Source of the DNA: Novosphingobium sp.
GTDB taxonomy: Bacteria > Pseudomonadota > Alphaproteobacteria > Sphingomonadales > Sphingomonadaceae
Assembly: GCA_017744735.1 (NCBI GenBank)
Contig: JAGIAR010000005.1
Location: 1 to 64,000 of the forward strand
Direction: 5' to 3'
DNA: 64,000 nt
Shown: positions 33,697-42,694 of the stretch, piece after piece
How the letters are laid out: every line of letters begins with the position of its first letter
How positions within the stretch are numbered: the stretch's first letter is position 1
Program-made: the position numbers and the translations under genes
Notes under the pieces: model-generated
The model's input: only the letters and a program-made list of their open reading frames with translations
Databases searched by the model: none
Told to the model about the DNA's origin: nothing

Positions 33697-36600
33697 GTTC
33701 GCCTGTCTTTTTCGATCAGACCGGCCGGCGACGCTGGCTTGTCGGGGGCATCACCGGCCTGCTGCTGCTGATCGTGCTGGTCAGCGCGGCGGTATTCGCC
33801 AGCACGATCGTGAACGTCCCTACCGAATCGCCTCTGGTGTTCGGGCGCGAACGCGACCAGCCCCTGCCCTTCCGTACCCACCTCGCCCGGTTGGGCCACC
33901 GCCTTCCGGGCTTCCTGTGGAAGCATAACCGCACCCATAGCGAGCCGCTGCGGATCGGTTTCTACGTGCCTTGGGACGAGGAAAGCACCGCCTCTTTGCG
34001 CGCGCATTACGACAAGCTCGACTGGGTGGTCGCGAGCAATGCGCAGGTCGATCCAAAGGGCGGAAAGCTTTCGCTGGTCGACGACACCGAGTTGCGCGCG
34101 ATCCGCCGCAGCCGGCTACACCAGCCGCGCTTCTTCCTGATGGTGCAGAACGCCGACGAAGGGCACTGGTTCGGCAACGAGATGCCGGGCTTCTTCGCCA
34201 ATCGCGCTGCGAGCGACCGCGTGATCCAGCAGACGATCGACGCGATCAAGGCCAAGAAATGGCAAGGCGCGGTGTTCGACTTCGAGAACATGCCCGATTC
34301 CGCACTGCCGCCCTATCACGAGTTCCTGCGCCGCGCACACCAGCGCTTCGCCGCGGCGGGCCTCGAACTCGGGCTGACGATTCCCGCGGGCGAGCCGAGC
34401 TGGAACCTCAAGCGGATGAGCGACGTGGTCGATCATGTGTTCTTCATGAACTACGATCTCCACTGGCAGGGCGGCGAGCCGGGCCCGATCGCTCCGCAGG
34501 CGTGGTTTGCGAGCCAGCTCGCCCATGCCCGGTCGCAGGTTCCGGCCAGGAAGCTGATCGTCGCGCTCGGCAATTACGGTTACGACTGGCACGACGGCGT
34601 GGCCGACGCGCTGACTGTCAACGAGGCCTGGCTGGCCGCACACGACAGCGACACGGTGCCGAAGTTCGATCCGGCCAGCGGCAACAGCGGCTTTGCCTAC
34701 GAGGACGAAGGCCATACGCATACGGTGTGGCTGATGGACGCGGCGACGAGCTGGAACCAGCTCTCGCTGCTCCAGGGTGTCGAAGGGGTCGCGCTGTGGC
34801 GGCTCGGGAGCGAGGATCCCGGCATCTGGGAAGTGTTCGATGCGATGCACGCGGGCCGCAAGCCGCAGCTGGCGAGCATTCCGCCCAACCCCAGCACCGA
34901 TGTCGAGGGATCGGGCGAGATCCTGCGGATCGGCGCAGAACCGCACGGCGGCAGCCGACAGCTGCGCTTCGATCCCTCCGGCCTGGTCGCCGACGAGCGG
35001 ATCGACGCGCTGCCGACACCCTACGAGGTCCAGCGTACCGGCGGCGCCGATCCGAAACTGCTGGCACTGACCTTCGACGACGGCCCGGACCCCGATTATA
35101 CGCCGAAGATCCTGTCGGTGCTCGAACGCGCGCACGTCCCCGCTACCTTTTTCATCATCGGCGAAAACGGACTCGACCACCCAGAGATCCTGCGCCGGAT
35201 CGAACGCGACGGCAGCGAGATCGGCAACCACAGCTACACCCACCCCAACATGGCCGAAGAGGGCGGCCTGGGCACGCTGATCGAGCTCAATGCCACCCAG
35301 CGCCTGATCGAAGCCTATACCGGACGTTCCACCCGGCTGTTCCGCGCGCCCTATTTCGGTGACGCCGAACCGACCACGCTCGACGAACTCAAGCCCGCCC
35401 TGCTCGCGCAACAGCGCGGCTATACGATCGTCGGCCTGCACGTCGATCCGGGCGACTGGCGCACACCGGGCGTGCAGCAGATCATCGACCGCACCATGGA
35501 GCAGGTAGCCGCCGCGACACCCGACCGCAGCACCAACATCATCCTGCTGCACGATGGCGGCGGCAATCGCGACCAGACGGTCGCCGCGCTGCCGATCATC
35601 ATCGAACAGCTCAAGGCCAAGGGCTATCGCTTCGTGCCCGTGTCGCAGCTCGCCGGGCTGAGCCGCGATGCGGTAATGCCGCGGGTCGACGGCCGCGACA
35701 TGGCATCGGTCAGGGCCGACGTCGCCGTTTTCGCCGGGCTTGCCGCGATCAGCTATGGGCTGCGCTGGATCTTCTTCTTCGCGATCGCGCTGGGCGTGGC
35801 GCGCGCGGTGTTCCTCACCGCGCTCGCGCTGATGGACCGCAAGACCGGCGCGGGCGCTGTGAGCGATGCGCCGCAGCCGCCGGTGTCGGTAATCATCCCT
35901 GCCTATAACGAGGAGAAGGTGATCGTCGCCTCGATCGCGCGCGTGCTTGCGAGCGATTATCCCGCACTCGAGCTGATCGTCGCCGACGACGGTTCGAAGG
36001 ATGCAACCAGCAGACTGGTGGCCGAGCGCTACGGCAGCGATCCGCGGGTGCGCCTGCTCACGCTCGCGAACGGCGGCAAGGCCAGCGCGCTCAACCGCGC
36101 GCTCACCTATGCCAAGGGCGAGATCGTCATTGCGCTCGATGCGGACACCCAGTTCCTGCCCGACACCATTGCCAAGCTGGTCCGCTGGTTTGCCGACGAG
36201 CGGATCGGCGCGGTCGCCGGCAATGCCAGGGTCGGCAACCGGATCAACCTCGTCACTCGCTGGCAGGCGATCGAATACGTCACCGCACAGAACGTCGAGC
36301 GCCGCGCGCTCGATTCGCTCGGCGCGATCACCGTGGTCCCCGGCGCGGTCGGCGCATGGCGGCTTGCCGCGCTGGTCGAGGTCGGCGGCTATCCCGAGGA
36401 CACCCTGGCCGAGGACCAGGACCTGACCATCGCGATCCAGCGCAAGGGCTGGCGGGTTGCCTACGACGTCGAGGCGATTGCGCTGACCGAAGCGCCGGAA
36501 ACGCTCCGCGCGCTCGGCAAGCAGCGCTATCGCTGGTCCTTCGGCACGCTCCAGTGCCTGTGGAAGCACCGAGCGGTGTTCCGCACCGGACGGCCGCGCG

Positions 36601-36998
36601 GGCTGGCTCTGTTCGGCATGCCGCAGGCCTGGCTGTTCCAGATCCTGTTCGCGGCACTCTCGCCGATCATCGATCTCGCGCTGGTGATCTCGATCGTCGG
36701 CACGGTGATACGGGTGCAGCAGCACGGCTGGGACCAGACCCAGAGCGACGTGCTGCGGATGGGCGTCTATTGGTGCGCCTTTGTCGGGATCGATCTGATC
36801 GCAGGCTGGATCGCTTACCGCCTCGAACCGCGCCGTCAGCGTTTCCCCGGCCTGCTGATGGTGATGCAGCGGCTGGTCTATCGCCAGCTGATGTATGGAG
36901 TGGTGCTGCGCTCGATCAGCGCGGCGCTACGCGGCAAGTTCGTCGGCTGGGGCAAGCTCGAGCGGACCGGCACCGTCTCTGCCGGTGTGGCCGAGTAG
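33693..36998 (+). CDS. Three-domain envelope polysaccharide protein: GH18-like, NodB deacetylase, GT2 glycosyltransferase
   Basis: The 1101 residues start with a cytoplasmic tip and one membrane span (about 14-38). A GH18-like hydrolase domain follows (about 85-390), with GAVFDFENMPDS supplying the acid near Glu198 and FFMNYDLHW later. A NodB/CE4 polysaccharide deacetylase domain comes next (about 455-655), with TFDDGPD, His513 and His517 in HSYTH, and a LLHDGGG ending. After further membrane segments (about 675-712) lies a processive GT2 domain with VIIPAYNEE, DADT near 816 and QRYRW at 944-948, then C-terminal membrane helices. All key motifs look intact. The protein could polymerise and then trim or deacetylate an N-acetylglucosamine-type polymer. 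The fusion order is seen; the polymer is inferred. Confidence 0.9.
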   Translation: MSSPVFFDQTGRRRWLVGGITGLLLLIVLVSAAVFASTIVNVPTESPLVFGRERDQPLPFRTHLARLGHRLPGFLWKHNRTHSEPLRIGFYVPWDEESTASLRAHYDKLDWVVASNAQVDPKGGKLSLVDDTELRAIRRSRLHQPRFFLMVQNADEGHWFGNEMPGFFANRAASDRVIQQTIDAIKAKKWQGAVFDFENMPDSALPPYHEFLRRAHQRFAAAGLELGLTIPAGEPSWNLKRMSDVVDHVFFMNYDLHWQGGEPGPIAPQAWFASQLAHARSQVPARKLIVALGNYGYDWHDGVADALTVNEAWLAAHDSDTVPKFDPASGNSGFAYEDEGHTHTVWLMDAATSWNQLSLLQGVEGVALWRLGSEDPGIWEVFDAMHAGRKPQLASIPPNPSTDVEGSGEILRIGAEPHGGSRQLRFDPSGLVADERIDALPTPYEVQRTGGADPKLLALTFDDGPDPDYTPKILSVLERAHVPATFFIIGENGLDHPEILRRIERDGSEIGNHSYTHPNMAEEGGLGTLIELNATQRLIEAYTGRSTRLFRAPYFGDAEPTTLDELKPALLAQQRGYTIVGLHVDPGDWRTPGVQQIIDRTMEQVAAATPDRSTNIILLHDGGGNRDQTVAALPIIIEQLKAKGYRFVPVSQLAGLSRDAVMPRVDGRDMASVRADVAVFAGLAAISYGLRWIFFFAIALGVARAVFLTALALMDRKTGAGAVSDAPQPPVSVIIPAYNEEKVIVASIARVLASDYPALELIVADDGSKDATSRLVAERYGSDPRVRLLTLANGGKASALNRALTYAKGEIVIALDADTQFLPDTIAKLVRWFADERIGAVAGNARVGNRINLVTRWQAIEYVTAQNVERRALDSLGAITVVPGAVGAWRLAALVEVGGYPEDTLAEDQDLTIAIQRKGWRVAYDVEAIALTEAPETLRALGKQRYRWSFGTLQCLWKHRAVFRTGRPRGLALFGMPQAWLFQILFAALSPIIDLALVISIVGTVIRVQQHGWDQTQSDVLRMGVYWCAFVGIDLIAGWIAYRLEPRRQRFPGLLMVMQRLVYRQLMYGVVLRSISAALRGKFVGWGKLERTGTVSAGVAE

Positions 36999-37250
36999 CG
37001 GAGCAAAGTTTCGGGCGCCGCCTGAACGACGCGATGGCCAGGCCCGGGCGCATGCTGACGGCGGTGGAAACGCTGGTGCCTCGTTTCGGAAACGCCGGCC
37101 GCACCGCGCTGGGCCACGCCGATGCCGATCCCACTGCAGACCGATCAATCCGCCTTAATCTAGGTTGACGACCGTTTCCTGCGCACCTGCTGTTGTCGGA
37201 TTCGCCGCCCGCGTCTAGTTGCCGGCCTAAGGGGGCAGTCGAGAGGGGCG

Positions 37251-38213
37251 ATGGATCGCGTTCCCGTATTCAAACAATTGATGCTGGCAAAGCCCTCGCT
37301 TGCACGCGGCTTGCTGTGGACTGCGGTCGCGCTGGCGGTGCCAACCGCGCTTCGCTGGGTGGTGAATTCGGGCGGACCGTCCGAGACGCCCTACGTCACC
37401 TTCTATCCGGCGGTGCTGCTTGCCTCACTGTTCCTCGGCTGGCGCTACGGAGTTGCGACGGCCGTACTGACCGGAATCCTGGTGAACCGCGTACTCCGGA
37501 CAGTACCGCTCAATTACCACAATCCGCCGGACCTGGTTGTCATCGGCCTGTTCGCGCTGACCTGCGCGATCCTGATCTATATCGCAACCATGGTGCGGCG
37601 GCTCGTTCAGGACCAGGCCGAGGCGGCCGCCCGCGAAACGCTGCTCAATCTCGAATTGCTCCATCGGGTCAAGAATATGCTGGCGACCGTAAGCTCGCTC
37701 GCGACAATGACCGCGCGCCACTCGAATGCGGACGATTTCATCGATGCCTTCAGCGGCCGGATCGCGGCGCTGTCTCGGGCAAGCGACCTGCTGGCGGCCG
37801 GGCGCGAGGTCCAACTCGACATCGCGCGCCTGGTCGAAACCGCGATCGTGCCCTTCCGGGCCGACGGCAATTTCGAAGTCGTGGGGCCCGATGTCGAATT
37901 GCCGCGCGAGGTCTGCGTCCCGCTGGCGCTGGCGCTGTATGAACTAAGCACCAACGCGGTCAAATACGGCGCACTCTCGGCACCCGGAGGGCGGGTCTTG
38001 CTGGATTGGGCGCCGGGCGCCGGAAACCGCACGCTGGTGCGCTGGCGTGAGGAAGGCGGCCCACCGGTCTCCGAGGTGCGGCATGAAGGAATGGGATCGC
38101 GGCTGCTGCGCTCGCAGCCCGGGCTCGACATCCGGCTCCGCTTTCCGCCCGACGGGGTTGCGTGCGAAATCGAGATCCACCGGCACGGAACTACCCACGC
38201 AAATCCCCGATAG
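37251..38213 (+). CDS. HWE/HisKA_2-type sensor histidine kinase with membrane N-terminus
   Basis: The 320-residue protein has an N-terminal membrane domain of three to four helices (about residues 20-115) resembling the DUF4118 region of KdpD-like kinases. The phosphoacceptor block is ELLHRVKNMLATVSSLA with His138. The ATP-binding domain has an N-box LALYELSTNAVKYGALS with Asn235 and a short, G-box-poor ending typical of HWE kinases. In alphaproteobacteria such kinases often feed the general stress response, but no phyR, nepR or ecfG gene is in view. The 252 bases before it hold no clear gene or promoter that I can support. A PDZ/GAF membrane protein follows 32 bases later and may share the pathway. 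Confidence 0.88.
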   Translation: MDRVPVFKQLMLAKPSLARGLLWTAVALAVPTALRWVVNSGGPSETPYVTFYPAVLLASLFLGWRYGVATAVLTGILVNRVLRTVPLNYHNPPDLVVIGLFALTCAILIYIATMVRRLVQDQAEAAARETLLNLELLHRVKNMLATVSSLATMTARHSNADDFIDAFSGRIAALSRASDLLAAGREVQLDIARLVETAIVPFRADGNFEVVGPDVELPREVCVPLALALYELSTNAVKYGALSAPGGRVLLDWAPGAGNRTLVRWREEGGPPVSEVRHEGMGSRLLRSQPGLDIRLRFPPDGVACEIEIHRHGTTHANPR

Positions 38214-38245
38214 GCCGCGTGGCGGAACTGCCATATAAGCGGCAC

Positions 38246-40060
38246 ATGGGGAAACGGGAGGGCACAGACTGGCCGCCGCGCCGCCTGTCCGCGATCGGCG
38301 ATCGCTGGAACGCGATTCTGCGCCCGGCTTGGCTGATCGCGCTGGCCTTTACGGTGATCGCGGACCTGGCCGGCACCGCCTACGTGCTGCACGAGAATTT
38401 CGAGATCCAGCCGGTGTTCTTCGCGGTGGGGCTCACCGTCGACATCGACGAGCCCGAGGGCCCCACCGTCGGTCCGCGGGGCAAGGAAGCCAAGCAGCTC
38501 GGGATTGAAAAGGAATCGCGGATCGTCGCGATCGACGGCAAGCCACAGAACCCGGAGAACGGCATCGAAAGTCTGACGGAGGCGCTGCGCAATGCGCCCG
38601 GGCCGGCAGTGCAGCTGCGCATCGCGGCGCCCGACGGCAGGCTGCACGACTATCGCCTCACCCGCTCGCCGATCCATTCGCAGGAATTCGAAGCCAGCGA
38701 ACCGCTCTCACGCGACATGCAACTGGCGATCCGCCTGGCGACCTCGCTGCTTGCCTGTACCACGCTGCTGCTCTGCGCCGGCCTGCTGTTCCTGCGGCGC
38801 GCGCGCGATCCGGTAGCGTTGTTGCTGTCGTTCGGCTTCCTCTCGCTGGCGGCGACGATGGATCCGCCACTGCTAATGTGGCTCGGGCTCGGTTTCGGGG
38901 ACGCCTACGATGTCGTCTCGTCGAGCGGCTGGGTGCTGATCGTTGTCGCCCTCGCCGCCTTCCCCGACGGGCGCTTCGTTCCCGCCTGGCTGCGCTGGAT
39001 CGTGCCTCTTTCGGTGCTACTGGCCGTCGTGCTTTCGATCGACGAGATCGATCCGACGATCCAGATTCCGATCGCCGTGCTCCTCCCGATCGGACTGATC
39101 GCGATGTGGGTGCTGCGCTATCGCCGGCTCGATCGGGGAATCGAGCGCCAGCAGATCAAATGGGCAGCCTCCGGCTTCGTCGCGGGCTTCGTACTGGTAG
39201 GCCTTGCGGTGCTGGCTGCGCTGGAATTCGGCGACGCGAATTCACGCAGCGCCAACCTCCTTATCGTCATCGCGTTCAACCTCGGCCTGGTGTTGCTCCC
39301 GCTCGGCCTGCTCGTCTCGCTGACGCGCTTCCGCCTGTGGGAAGCCGACGTGGTGATCACCCGATCGGCCGCCTACGCCGTCGTGACGGTGCTGGTCGGG
39401 ATCGTCTGGGCCACCAGCACCGATCTGGTGAAGGAGATGGTCACCGCCGCCATGGGCCAGCACAACACCACCGTCTCCGCCTCGATCAGCGCGGTGCTGG
39501 CCGCCGGCCTGTTCGCCCCCACCCAATCGCTGGTGCTCGGCTATACCAAGCGGCGGTTCGGCAAATATTCGAGCAAGCTCAAGACCACTGCCGAGCGCCT
39601 GCCCGCGTGGAGCGCGACCGCTAGCCCCGCCGATCTCGGAATGCGTGCGCTGGCGGCGATCGCCGAGAGTGTCCACGCCAGCCGCGCCGCGGTGCTGACG
39701 CTCACTCCCACCGGGCGGGAACTGGTCGCCGCGCGCGGTATCGAAGAGCCCGAGGCGCTCGCGGCGCCCGAGACAGTGCCGGAAGAAGATCCGCGTTTCA
39801 CCCTGCAACTCCCGCTCGAAGACGACGACGGTCCGATCGGCACGCTGCTCCTCGGCCCGCGCAGCGACGGCAACCGTTACAACCGGGACGAGCGTGAGGC
39901 GCTGCAGGCGCTGACCGAGCCGCTTGCCGAGGCGATCCGCCGTGCCATGGACCGCGTCCAGCGAGAAGCCGGAGTGCACAAGATGATCAGCGCGGTGGAG
40001 GAGCGGCTCGCCCGGATCGAGCGCGGCGGCCACGCAGGCCCGGACCCGGCACCCGCCTGA
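38246..40060 (+). CDS. Membrane sensor-like protein with PDZ-like and GAF-like domains, no kinase
   Basis: The 604-residue protein has a first membrane span at about 28-48, then an extracytoplasmic segment with a PDZ-like fold (KQLGIEKESRIVAIDGKPQ). About seven hydrophobic helices follow between residues 150 and 430, and a cytoplasmic GAF-like domain at about 450-570 (SVHASRAAVLTLTPTG, then LPLEDDDGPIGTLLLGPR). It ends in a short charged helix that could be a coiled coil (AIRRAMDRVQREAGVHKMISAVEERLARIE). The architecture is that of a sensor kinase cut before the histidine kinase module. Its gene follows that of a complete HWE kinase by 32 bases, so it may act as its sensory partner. Confidence 0.72.
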   Translation: MGKREGTDWPPRRLSAIGDRWNAILRPAWLIALAFTVIADLAGTAYVLHENFEIQPVFFAVGLTVDIDEPEGPTVGPRGKEAKQLGIEKESRIVAIDGKPQNPENGIESLTEALRNAPGPAVQLRIAAPDGRLHDYRLTRSPIHSQEFEASEPLSRDMQLAIRLATSLLACTTLLLCAGLLFLRRARDPVALLLSFGFLSLAATMDPPLLMWLGLGFGDAYDVVSSSGWVLIVVALAAFPDGRFVPAWLRWIVPLSVLLAVVLSIDEIDPTIQIPIAVLLPIGLIAMWVLRYRRLDRGIERQQIKWAASGFVAGFVLVGLAVLAALEFGDANSRSANLLIVIAFNLGLVLLPLGLLVSLTRFRLWEADVVITRSAAYAVVTVLVGIVWATSTDLVKEMVTAAMGQHNTTVSASISAVLAAGLFAPTQSLVLGYTKRRFGKYSSKLKTTAERLPAWSATASPADLGMRALAAIAESVHASRAAVLTLTPTGRELVAARGIEEPEALAAPETVPEEDPRFTLQLPLEDDDGPIGTLLLGPRSDGNRYNRDEREALQALTEPLAEAIRRAMDRVQREAGVHKMISAVEERLARIERGGHAGPDPAPA

Positions 40061-40124
40061 CCCACACTCGGTTGACGCCGCCGCAAATTGCGTCGAACGG
40101 AGCGGCGCAATCAAAGGAATCCCC

Positions 40125-41252
40125 ATGTCCGGCTTGAACCCCGATATCGACCCCGACGGCCTGCTCGAATTCTCGGTGGTCTTCACCGACCGCTCGCTCA
40201 ACCACATGAGCCAGGCTTTCCAGCAAGTGATGCGCGAGATCCACGCGACGCTGTGCGAAGTCTACGGTGCCGAGCGCGCAGTTGTGGTGCCGGGCGGTGG
40301 GACCTACGCGATGGAATCCGTCGCGCGCCAGTTCGCCACCGGCCGGAAGGCAATGGTGATCCGCAACGGGTTCTTCTCGTTCCGCTGGAGCCAGATCTTC
40401 GAAGCCGGCTCGATCCCGTCCGAAGAGATCGTGCTCAAGGCGCGCCGGGTCAATGCCACCGCCGACAGCCCATTCGCCCCGCCCCCGATCGAGGAAGTCA
40501 CCGCGCGGATCGCCGAGGACCGGCCTGCGGTGGTGTTCGCGCCCCACGTCGAGACCGCCTCGGGGATCATCCTGCCCGATGCCTATATCAAGGCCGTGGC
40601 CGACGCGATCCACGCCGAGGGCGGGATCTTCGTGCTCGACTGCATCGCCTCCGGTTGCATCTGGGCAGACATGAAGGCGCTCGGGGTCGACGTGCTGATC
40701 TCCGCCCCGCAGAAGGGGTGGTCGTCGCAGCCTTCCTCGGGGCTGGTGATGATGAACGAAGCCGCGCTCGAGCTGTGCAAGAGCCGGCAGACCACCAGCT
40801 TCGCGCTGGACCTGGCGAAGTGGAACACGATCATGGAAGCCTATCTGAACGGTGGCCATGCCTATCACGCGACCATGCCGACCGACGCGCTGCGCGCGTT
40901 CCACAAGGCGATGATGGAAACCAAGGCGATCGGCTTCGAGAAGCTGCGCGATGCGCAGTGGGAACAGGGCAATGCGGTGCGCGCGATGCTGGCCAAGCGC
41001 GGGGTCAAATCGGTTGCCGCCGACGGTTTCGGAGCGCCGGGCGTGGTGGTTTCGTTCACCGACGATCCCGAAATCCAGACCGGCAAGAAGTTCGCAGCGC
41101 AGGGCTTCCAGATCGCCGCGGGCGTGCCGCTGATGGTCGACGAGGGTCCGGACTACAAGAGCTTCCGGCTCGGCCTGTTCGGGCTCGACAAGCTCAAGGA
41201 CGTGCCCGCCAGCCTGGCTCGGCTGGAAGCGGCGTTCGACAGCGTATTCTGA
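40125..41252 (+). CDS. Class V aminotransferase (alanine-glyoxylate aminotransferase-like)
   Basis: The 375-residue enzyme is a PLP-dependent fold type I aminotransferase. The PLP aldimine lysine is in SAPQKGWSSQPSSGLVMM. PGGGTYAMESVARQF near the N-terminus binds the PLP phosphate, and FVLDCIASGCIWADMK contains the aspartate that contacts the pyridine nitrogen. FKLGLFG-type ending (FRLGLFGLDKL) is typical of alanine-glyoxylate or serine-pyruvate aminotransferases. The substrate cannot be decided from sequence. A GC-rich hairpin follows the stop, shared with the convergent decarboxylase gene. It is separated from the sensor-like protein by 64 bases and probably has its own promoter. Confidence 0.88.
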   Translation: MSGLNPDIDPDGLLEFSVVFTDRSLNHMSQAFQQVMREIHATLCEVYGAERAVVVPGGGTYAMESVARQFATGRKAMVIRNGFFSFRWSQIFEAGSIPSEEIVLKARRVNATADSPFAPPPIEEVTARIAEDRPAVVFAPHVETASGIILPDAYIKAVADAIHAEGGIFVLDCIASGCIWADMKALGVDVLISAPQKGWSSQPSSGLVMMNEAALELCKSRQTTSFALDLAKWNTIMEAYLNGGHAYHATMPTDALRAFHKAMMETKAIGFEKLRDAQWEQGNAVRAMLAKRGVKSVAADGFGAPGVVVSFTDDPEIQTGKKFAAQGFQIAAGVPLMVDEGPDYKSFRLGLFGLDKLKDVPASLARLEAAFDSVF

Positions 41253-41260
41253 CGGTAAGC

Positions 41261-41280
41261 GCCCCGGCTCGCGCCGGGGC
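41261..41280. terminator. GC-rich hairpin between convergent genes
   Basis: GCCCCGGC and GCCGGGGC form a perfect eight-pair stem with a TCGC loop, between the stops of the aminotransferase and decarboxylase genes. The T tract after it is weak (GTTCC), so termination may be incomplete. Confidence 0.55.
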
Positions 41281-41288
41281 GTTCCTGA

Positions 41289-42494
41289 TCAGCGCAGCAT
41301 CACCACATTGTCGCTCTTGCGCGGATCGATACGGTCACCGCGGTAGAGGCTGGCCATCGGCTCGTCCGCCACGGTCACGGCTTCCGCTCGGCCGAAGCCG
41401 TTGAAGGCGGTCTTCATCGCCGCGCCATAGGCACCGAGCATGCCGATCTCGACATAGTCGCCCGGACCGATATCGCCCGGCAGCATGAAGGGGCCCTTCA
41501 TGTAGTCGGCATCGTCGCAGGTCGGCCCGTAGAAGGCGAATTCGCGGTCCTGGTCGACCAGCCGGTCGTCGAGCGACGACACCGGGAAGCGCCAGCCGAT
41601 ATGCGCCGCGTCGAACAGCGCGCCATAGGCGCCGTCGTTGATGAACAGCTCGTCGCCGCGGCGCTTTTCCACGCGCACGACCATCGAGTTGTATTCGGCG
41701 CACAGCGCGCGGCCGGGCTCGCACCACAGCTCGGCGTTGTAGGAAATCGGCAGCGCTTCGAAGTGGCGGTCGATCACCCCGAAATAGTCTTCGAGCGGCG
41801 GCGGCTCCATCCCCGGATAGGAGCTGGGGAACCCGCCCCCGACATCGACGATGTCGACGGTGACCGCGGCTTCGGCAATCGCGGCGCGCACGCGCTCGAG
41901 CGCCTGGACGTAGGCAAAGGGCGTCATCGCCTGGCTGCCGACGTGGAAGCAGATGCCCAGCGCGTCGCAGTGCTGGCGGGTAGCCTGGAGCAGCGGCGCG
42001 GCGTCGGCCAGGTCGATCCCGAACTTCGAGGCGAGGCTGAGCTCGGAATAGTCGGACGAGACCCGCAGGCGCACCAGCAGGTACAGGTCCTCGGCCGGCC
42101 GGCCGCGCTGGTCGGCAGTGGCGGCGACGATCTTCTCGAGCTCCTCGATCGAATCGAGGCTGAAGGTGCGCACGCCGTGGCGGTGATAGGCTTCGGCAAT
42201 CGCGCTTTCGGCCTTCACCGGATGCATGAAGCACAGCGTCGCTTCGGGCAGCGTCTCGCGCACCAGGCGGACCTCGGCGATCGAGGCGACGTCGTAATGC
42301 GTGATACCCGAATCCCACAGGACCTTGAGCAGGTCCGGCGACGGATTCGCCTTCACGGCATAGAGCGACTTGCCCGGGAACTTCTGCGAAAAGAAGCGGG
42401 CAGCGCGCGCAGCAGCGTGCGGGCGATTGAGGATTACGGGTTCGTCCGGACGGAGGTCGCGGACTACAGCCGATGCGCTAGGATAGATGTGCAA
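41289..42494 (-). CDS. Ornithine decarboxylase-like PLP decarboxylase (fold type III)
   Basis: The enzyme makes putrescine from ornithine, or possibly cadaverine from lysine. The 401-residue protein binds PLP through Lys48 in YAVKANPSPDLL. SKFGID and HVGSQ follow, then DVGGGFPSSYPG for phosphate binding, EPGRALCAEYN, and the catalytic cysteine in GPTCDDADYM. The short 400-residue form and the GPTCD motif favour ornithine or lysine decarboxylase over diaminopimelate decarboxylase. The start is TTG, which gives MHIYPSAS. Two other genes of a carboxyspermidine-type polyamine pathway lie just upstream on the same strand, so this is the supplier of putrescine. A 200-base leader precedes it. Confidence 0.93.
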   Translation of the reverse strand: MHIYPSASAVVRDLRPDEPVILNRPHAAARAARFFSQKFPGKSLYAVKANPSPDLLKVLWDSGITHYDVASIAEVRLVRETLPEATLCFMHPVKAESAIAEAYHRHGVRTFSLDSIEELEKIVAATADQRGRPAEDLYLLVRLRVSSDYSELSLASKFGIDLADAAPLLQATRQHCDALGICFHVGSQAMTPFAYVQALERVRAAIAEAAVTVDIVDVGGGFPSSYPGMEPPPLEDYFGVIDRHFEALPISYNAELWCEPGRALCAEYNSMVVRVEKRRGDELFINDGAYGALFDAAHIGWRFPVSSLDDRLVDQDREFAFYGPTCDDADYMKGPFMLPGDIGPGDYVEIGMLGAYGAAMKTAFNGFGRAEAVTVADEPMASLYRGDRIDPRKSDNVVMLR

Positions 42495-42602
42495 CTCAAG
42501 GGACCCCCAAAACTAAAAGTTTCAGACAAGGCTGCCTTGCGGTTTAGGAAGTCCCCTTGGGGCAGCGAGGGGCGGATATAGGACCCCTGTGCTGAACTGC
42601 AA
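42495..42602 (-). promoter_or_regulatory. Putative promoter and structured leader of the decarboxylase gene
   Basis: On the minus strand TTGCAG (42602-42597) and TATATC (42580-42575), 16 bases apart, resemble a sigma-70 promoter. The following 75-base leader has small palindromes: CAAGGCAGCCTTG (42539-42527) and an AACT/AGTT stem. GGGAC and GTCCC segments could pair near the TTG start. Other alphaproteobacteria carry the speF RNA element upstream of ornithine decarboxylase; I cannot confirm a match by eye. Confidence 0.35.
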
Positions 42603-42694
42603 GTGAAAATCGCCGATCCGTCGTCCGTCCGGGCCAGACTTATCCACAGGCCTGAAAAGCCCGGATTTTCGTGACTTTTCCGCGAGTTCTCCGC

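Noticed and set aside
34116-36725. Very long open frame on the minus strand opposite the three-domain polysaccharide gene
   Set aside because: GC-rich codon usage leaves the antisense frame open. The plus-strand product has three recognisable domains, while the antisense product is rich in Arg, Asp and Gly with no domain.
36999-37250. General stress response (EcfG-type) promoter or a small gene ahead of the HWE kinase
   Set aside because: GGAAAC and CGTTT occur but are only ten bases apart, well short of the usual 16-17, and no short frame there has supporting features.
41289-42494. Diaminopimelate decarboxylase (lysA)
   Set aside because: The GPTCDDAD motif, the short length and the adjacent carboxynorspermidine genes fit ornithine or lysine decarboxylase better.
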